From: Pirellulaceae bacterium
GTDB lineage: Bacteria; Planctomycetota; Planctomycetia; Pirellulales; Pirellulaceae
Assembly: GCA_013002105.1 (NCBI GenBank)
Contig: JABDKS010000188.1
Location: 1 to 16,979, forward strand
Reading direction: 5' to 3'
Length of the DNA: 16,979 bases
The notes under the pieces were generated by a model. It was given only the letters and a program-made list of their open reading frames with translations, made no database searches and was not told where the DNA came from. The translations under genes were made by a program, and so were the position numbers. Positions 13,685-16,979 of the stretch are shown here, piece by piece. The first letter of the stretch is position 1; each line of letters starts with the position of its first letter.

Positions 13685-16099
13685 GTGATGACAAGTTCGC
13701 ATCCCCACCCTTTGTCCCGTGACCCAACTCTCGGATCGCGATTATGTCGTTGGAGCAACAGAACTGAAATGCGACCCGCAAAACGATCCAGCCACTCGCG
13801 GCGCCCCGCATATTCAGGTCGTTCCCAACGGACGTCGAGACGCAGAAATCGACTCAGAGTTTCGCGGGTTCTGTGCTTACAGCCGCTGGAACAACGTCAG
13901 TTGCTTGCCGCCGACGTTTCGATGCACGACTCCCTTCACAACGTAGATTTACCCGAAGACGTCAATGCGGACGGTCTCGTCTCTCCAGCCGACATAGTGA
14001 TGCTGCTCAACCGGTTAAGCTTGCACGACGGAAACTCGCAGAATCTGAATCGGTCGCAATCAATCACGCCTGTGCAATCAAACGCACCGAGACAATTTCA
14101 TGACGTCAACGCGGACGGCACCATCACACCCGGTGATGTGCTATGCATTATCAATCGACTTGCCAGCGAAGGCGATAAGCAGCCGCACGACCGATCACAT
14201 CGTCCCATTGTCCCAGGGGATCGATCGAACCAGCCTTTTAATCCGCTCGGTGAATTTCGCAGCATCGATGGCATGGGAAATAACGTTCTCGCACCCGAAC
14301 TGGGTTCGTCCCATAGCCAGCTTTCGCGAATCGTCGATTCACAATACGACGACGGCATCTCCATTGCGGCCGGCCAACAAAGAGCTTCGCCGCGCGAGAT
14401 CAGTAACGTTGTATTTTCGCAATCCGAATCGATACTGAATCATCGAGGATTGAGCGATTTGATCTGGCAATGGGGCCAATTCATCGATCACGACATCGTG
14501 TTAACCAAAGAGTCCACTGCCGACCAAGTCGAGAGTTTCAACATCGCCGTTCCCATCGGAGATGCGTCGTTTGACCCCAGCTCGACCGGCGATCAGGTCA
14601 TCACACTGACACGCTCGGCCAGCGCTGACGGCACCGGTATCGATTCTCCACGCCAACAGGTCAACGCCATCACGGCATTCATCGACGGTTCCATGGTTTA
14701 CGGATCCGACGACGAAACGGCATTGTCGCTACGGACGCTCGACGGCGGTCGCTTGCTGACAAGCGACCACGATCTCCTGCCGATCGATGAAAACGGATTC
14801 TTTTACGCCGGTGATGTTCGGGTCAATGAGCAACAGGGGCTGATTGCAATGCACACGCTGTTTGCCCGCCAGCACAATCGTATCGCCGACGAGATCGCAG
14901 CCGCGGATCCAGCACGCGACGACGAATCGATCTACCAACAAGCCCGTGCAAAGGTGATTGGACAAATTCAGGCGATCACTTTCAACGAATACCTGCCGGC
15001 ACTGTTGGGCAAAAACGCGATCGACCATTACACAGGCTACGATCCCGATGTGGATCCATCGATCAGCAATCTGTTCGCAACTGCGGCCTATCGCTACGGC
15101 CATTCCGCGCTCTCCAGTGAGTTGCAGCGTTTGGATAACGATGGCAATGTGATCGACCAAGGCAACATTCTCCTGCGCGACGCCTTTTTCAGTCCGGATG
15201 ACATCATCCATTGGGGGATCGATCCACTTTTGAAAGGGATGGCAACCAATACGTCACAGGAGATCGACACGCAGTTAATCGATGACGTGCGCAACTTTCT
15301 GTTTGGACCTCCCGGCGCCGGCGGGTTTGATCTGGCCGCCCTGAACATCCAGCGGGGACGTGACCATGGCCTGCCCGACTACAATTCGGCACGCGAGCAA
15401 CTGGGGCTCAGTCGTCACGAATCATTCGCTGAAATCTCATCCAATGTCGATGTACAGACAAGACTCGAACAGGTCTACACCAGCGTCGATGACATCGATG
15501 TCTGGGTCGGCGCGCTGGCCGAAGACCAACTTGCCGGCGGTAGCTTAGGTGAACTCGCTACCACCGTCTCGGTAATGCAGTTCACAGCGCTCCGCGATGG
15601 AGACCGATTCTGGTATCAAAATACCTTTTCAGGTTCCGAATTGCTTGATGTCCAGCGAACGCGACTATCCGACGTTATCGAGCAGAATACCAATCTGACA
15701 TCACTGCAGGAGAACGTATTTTTCGTTCCAGATCGCAACGATTCACGCGAGCATCAACTTGCCGGCGTGTCCGTAGTTCTCAGCGTGCTGCAAGGTATTG
15801 TGCCAATCGACCAACCGCCGATGACCCCGGTCGGTCTCGACGACCTGGAGCAGTTAATCGCCAGTCTGCCCGACCGGTTGTTTGCAGATCCGCGATTGAT
15901 CGGACTGGAATCGGCGGACGACACCCTTCGCAATGCGATCCATCCGCACGGCACCCAAAGTACGGGCATTAAACCACTGGCGCGCAGCGGACACGGCGAT
16001 GGTGGACCGATTGAGTTGCCGCAAGATGCGGTGCGCGTCGCATTGGATCATCCCTTGATTGACCATCTATTCGCACAGCTCGGCCGGCCATCGCCGTAA
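13685..16099 (+). CDS. Secreted animal-type haem peroxidase with dockerin repeats
   Basis: The 804-residue product starts with a very basic leader (~1-62) leading to 'LQPLEQRQLLAAD', the planctomycete N-terminal export-associated motif. Two dockerin-like calcium loops follow: 'DVNADGLVSPADIVMLLNRL' (92-111) and 'DVNADGTITPGDVLCIINRL' (140-159). From about 185 on it is a peroxidasin/myeloperoxidase-type domain (An_peroxidase). By alignment from memory to MPO: distal Gln265, Asp268 and His269 (WQWGQFIDHD), catalytic Arg379 and haem-linking Glu382 (GDVRVNEQQG), proximal His473 (YRYGHSAL), Asn554 (NIQRGRDHGLPDYN). The residue equal to MPO Met243 is Gln383, so the sulfonium link is absent. All key residues are intact, so it is likely active, oxidising halides or phenols outside the cytoplasm. 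ATG 13688 and 13769 are alternative starts. Confidence 0.92.
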   Translation: MMTSSHPHPLSRDPTLGSRLCRWSNRTEMRPAKRSSHSRRPAYSGRSQRTSRRRNRLRVSRVLCLQPLEQRQLLAADVSMHDSLHNVDLPEDVNADGLVSPADIVMLLNRLSLHDGNSQNLNRSQSITPVQSNAPRQFHDVNADGTITPGDVLCIINRLASEGDKQPHDRSHRPIVPGDRSNQPFNPLGEFRSIDGMGNNVLAPELGSSHSQLSRIVDSQYDDGISIAAGQQRASPREISNVVFSQSESILNHRGLSDLIWQWGQFIDHDIVLTKESTADQVESFNIAVPIGDASFDPSSTGDQVITLTRSASADGTGIDSPRQQVNAITAFIDGSMVYGSDDETALSLRTLDGGRLLTSDHDLLPIDENGFFYAGDVRVNEQQGLIAMHTLFARQHNRIADEIAAADPARDDESIYQQARAKVIGQIQAITFNEYLPALLGKNAIDHYTGYDPDVDPSISNLFATAAYRYGHSALSSELQRLDNDGNVIDQGNILLRDAFFSPDDIIHWGIDPLLKGMATNTSQEIDTQLIDDVRNFLFGPPGAGGFDLAALNIQRGRDHGLPDYNSAREQLGLSRHESFAEISSNVDVQTRLEQVYTSVDDIDVWVGALAEDQLAGGSLGELATTVSVMQFTALRDGDRFWYQNTFSGSELLDVQRTRLSDVIEQNTNLTSLQENVFFVPDRNDSREHQLAGVSVVLSVLQGIVPIDQPPMTPVGLDDLEQLIASLPDRLFADPRLIGLESADDTLRNAIHPHGTQSTGIKPLARSGHGDGGPIELPQDAVRVALDHPLIDHLFAQLGRPSP

Positions 16100-16164
16100 G
16101 GTATCCGCCCCATTGGTAGGATTCGATGGCCAAAGCGTCCTTGATGCTTCGATCGCCGGGGCAT

Positions 16165-16205
16165 AAAAAAACCTCGACCGAGCAACCGGTCGAGGCTTTC
16201 TTATA
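16165..16205. terminator. Bidirectional intrinsic terminator
   Basis: CCTCGACCG (16172-16180) and CGGTCGAGG (16187-16195) form a perfect 9-bp stem around AGCAAC. Seven A residues (16165-16171) give a T7 tract for minus-strand transcripts, and CTTTCTTAT follows on the plus strand. It sits between two convergent stops and serves the peroxidase and Cys-rich genes. Confidence 0.88.
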
Positions 16206-16233
16206 AATCTGAATCTACGTCAATCGTGCCAGA

Positions 16234-16842
16234 TCAACCTTGCGGAACGGGCATCCGAGCGGGCATCCGAGTGGATGGTACCCATTGTCGAGGTGCAACC
16301 GTCGCAGCGGGCTGCATCGGGGCATAACCTGCCGGTGAGTCACAAGGTGCTTCCGCACAGCCGGCACTGGCACAGCCCACTGAGCTTGCACCGCCAGCAC
16401 ATCCGCCGCATCCGGTCGCACAGCCACCGCATCGCTCCACTTTCTCGGCCGACCAACTGTACTGGCATTCGGGACAGGTGTACTTCTTGCTTTTCAAGAC
16501 GCGGATCTGGCGGAGCTTGGCACCGTTGTTGACGCAGCTGCTGCAGCCCTTGCCGTCGCATGCGCCGCAGGACTTGCAATTTTTCATTTGCCAAGGAAAG
16601 ACGACACGCGGAATACAAATTGTTTTGCACTCAACCTCGAAGCAGGCTTTTTCTGTTTCTCCCTGCTCCGCGTCAAATTTGCAAACATAGTCGCAATCCG
16701 GACAACGATGGCAGCAACCTGTCTGGTCTAAACACTGAGTGCCGAAAATCCCTGCTTTTGCTTGTGTGCTAGTGAACACACAAGCTACTGCCAGCGCAAT
16801 CGTGGCGGGGATCAAATAACGGCCGATGGTTGAAATACTCAT
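16234..16842 (-). CDS. Secreted Cys-rich protein, planctomycete family
   Basis: The 202-residue product has a signal peptide (cleavage likely after 'TQAKA', residue 30). The mature part holds 23 cysteines, many in CxxC or CxC groups: C47-PD-C50, C89/C92/C95, C100/C103, C123-PE-C126, then a Cys/Gly-rich run 138-167. 'FEVECKTICIPRVVFPW' and 'LRQIRVLKSKKYTCPECQYS' match a family I recall only from planctomycetes. The C-terminus (168-202) is Pro/Met-rich. The paired CxxC groups resemble zinc ribbons but could equally be disulfides outside the cell. No function is known. A GAGATG-like ribosome site lies shortly before the ATG. It ends at the bidirectional terminator. Confidence 0.82.
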   Translation of the reverse strand: MSISTIGRYLIPATIALAVACVFTSTQAKAGIFGTQCLDQTGCCHRCPDCDYVCKFDAEQGETEKACFEVECKTICIPRVVFPWQMKNCKSCGACDGKGCSSCVNNGAKLRQIRVLKSKKYTCPECQYSWSAEKVERCGGCATGCGGCAGGASSVGCASAGCAEAPCDSPAGYAPMQPAATVAPRQWVPSTRMPARMPVPQG

Positions 16843-16913
16843 TGGATCATCTCAATAAATGTGAGCTGACTTCTTGTCAGAACGTAGTGGTAGGTGATGA
16901 AACAAGCAGGGGA

Positions 16914-16979
16914 CTAAAAATCGATCATGTATCGCATACCAAGGATCGTGAAATCGCCGCCGATGCCAGCCGCTGCCGG
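16914..16979 (-). CDS. C-terminus of an outer-membrane beta-barrel protein (partial)
   Basis: The minus frame entering from the right edge reads PAAAGIGGDFTILGMRYMID and then a final Phe before TAG (16914-16916). A last strand of alternating hydrophobic residues ending in Phe is the insertion signal of outer-membrane barrels, and this ending resembles planctomycete barrel proteins. Only 21 residues are visible. It lies 71 bp upstream of the Cys-rich gene on the same strand, so the two might be co-transcribed. Confidence 0.58.
   Translation of the reverse strand, partial: PAAAGIGGDFTILGMRYMIDF

Overview
The window looks like chromosomal DNA from a planctomycete, most likely the Rhodopirellula/Pirellulaceae group. 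The evidence is indirect but consistent: an 804-residue peroxidase with the planctomycete-type 'LEQRQLLAAD' leader and dockerin repeats, several proteins whose best remembered relatives are planctomycete-only conserved hypotheticals, a fragment of a planctomycete-type ECF sigma factor, a Cys-rich secreted protein, sparse Shine-Dalgarno signals and generous intergenic spacing. I see no transposase, CRISPR array, tRNA or rRNA.

Layout. (1) 1-72 is the 3' end of a small protein, followed by a hairpin terminator. (2) 394-2783 holds two metabolic genes on +: serine O-acetyltransferase (cysteine synthesis) and an iron-dependent alcohol dehydrogenase. (3) 2923-6085 holds four + genes: a TPR protein, an 89-residue WXG100-like protein, a 166-residue helical partner and a 393-residue helical-repeat protein. 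This is the most system-like part of the window. (4) 6098-6577 (-) is a conserved hypothetical that converges on the previous gene. It is divided from the + strand CBS-pair protein (6894-7367) by a spacer carrying a perfect CRP/FNR-type palindrome. (5) 7425-8852 (-) is a two-helix membrane protein with a Pro/Ala-rich linker and a coiled-coil tail. It diverges across about 520 bp from a very large TolC-like outer-membrane lipoprotein (9373-12258, +). (6) 12259-12692 is a repeat-rich spacer with a 23-bp near-perfect palindrome, further inverted repeats and a tandem repeat. (7) 12693-13481 (-) holds a small membrane protein with an HDGHG motif and a region-4-only sigma factor fragment. (8) 13685-16099 (+) is the dockerin/animal-haem-peroxidase protein. 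It ends at a strong bidirectional terminator facing a Cys-rich secreted protein (16234-16842, -). (9) 16914-16979 (-) is the C-terminus of a probable outer-membrane beta-barrel.

How the parts work together. The first two metabolic genes are separated by 260 bp and need not be co-regulated. The WXG100-like gene and its two downstream neighbours all lie in one direction with 88-114 bp gaps and could form a transcription unit. No EssC/FtsK-type ATPase is present, so any secretion role is inference. The right half is dominated by envelope and extracellular products (TolC-like protein, membrane protein, peroxidase, Cys-rich protein, beta-barrel end), each apparently its own transcription unit.
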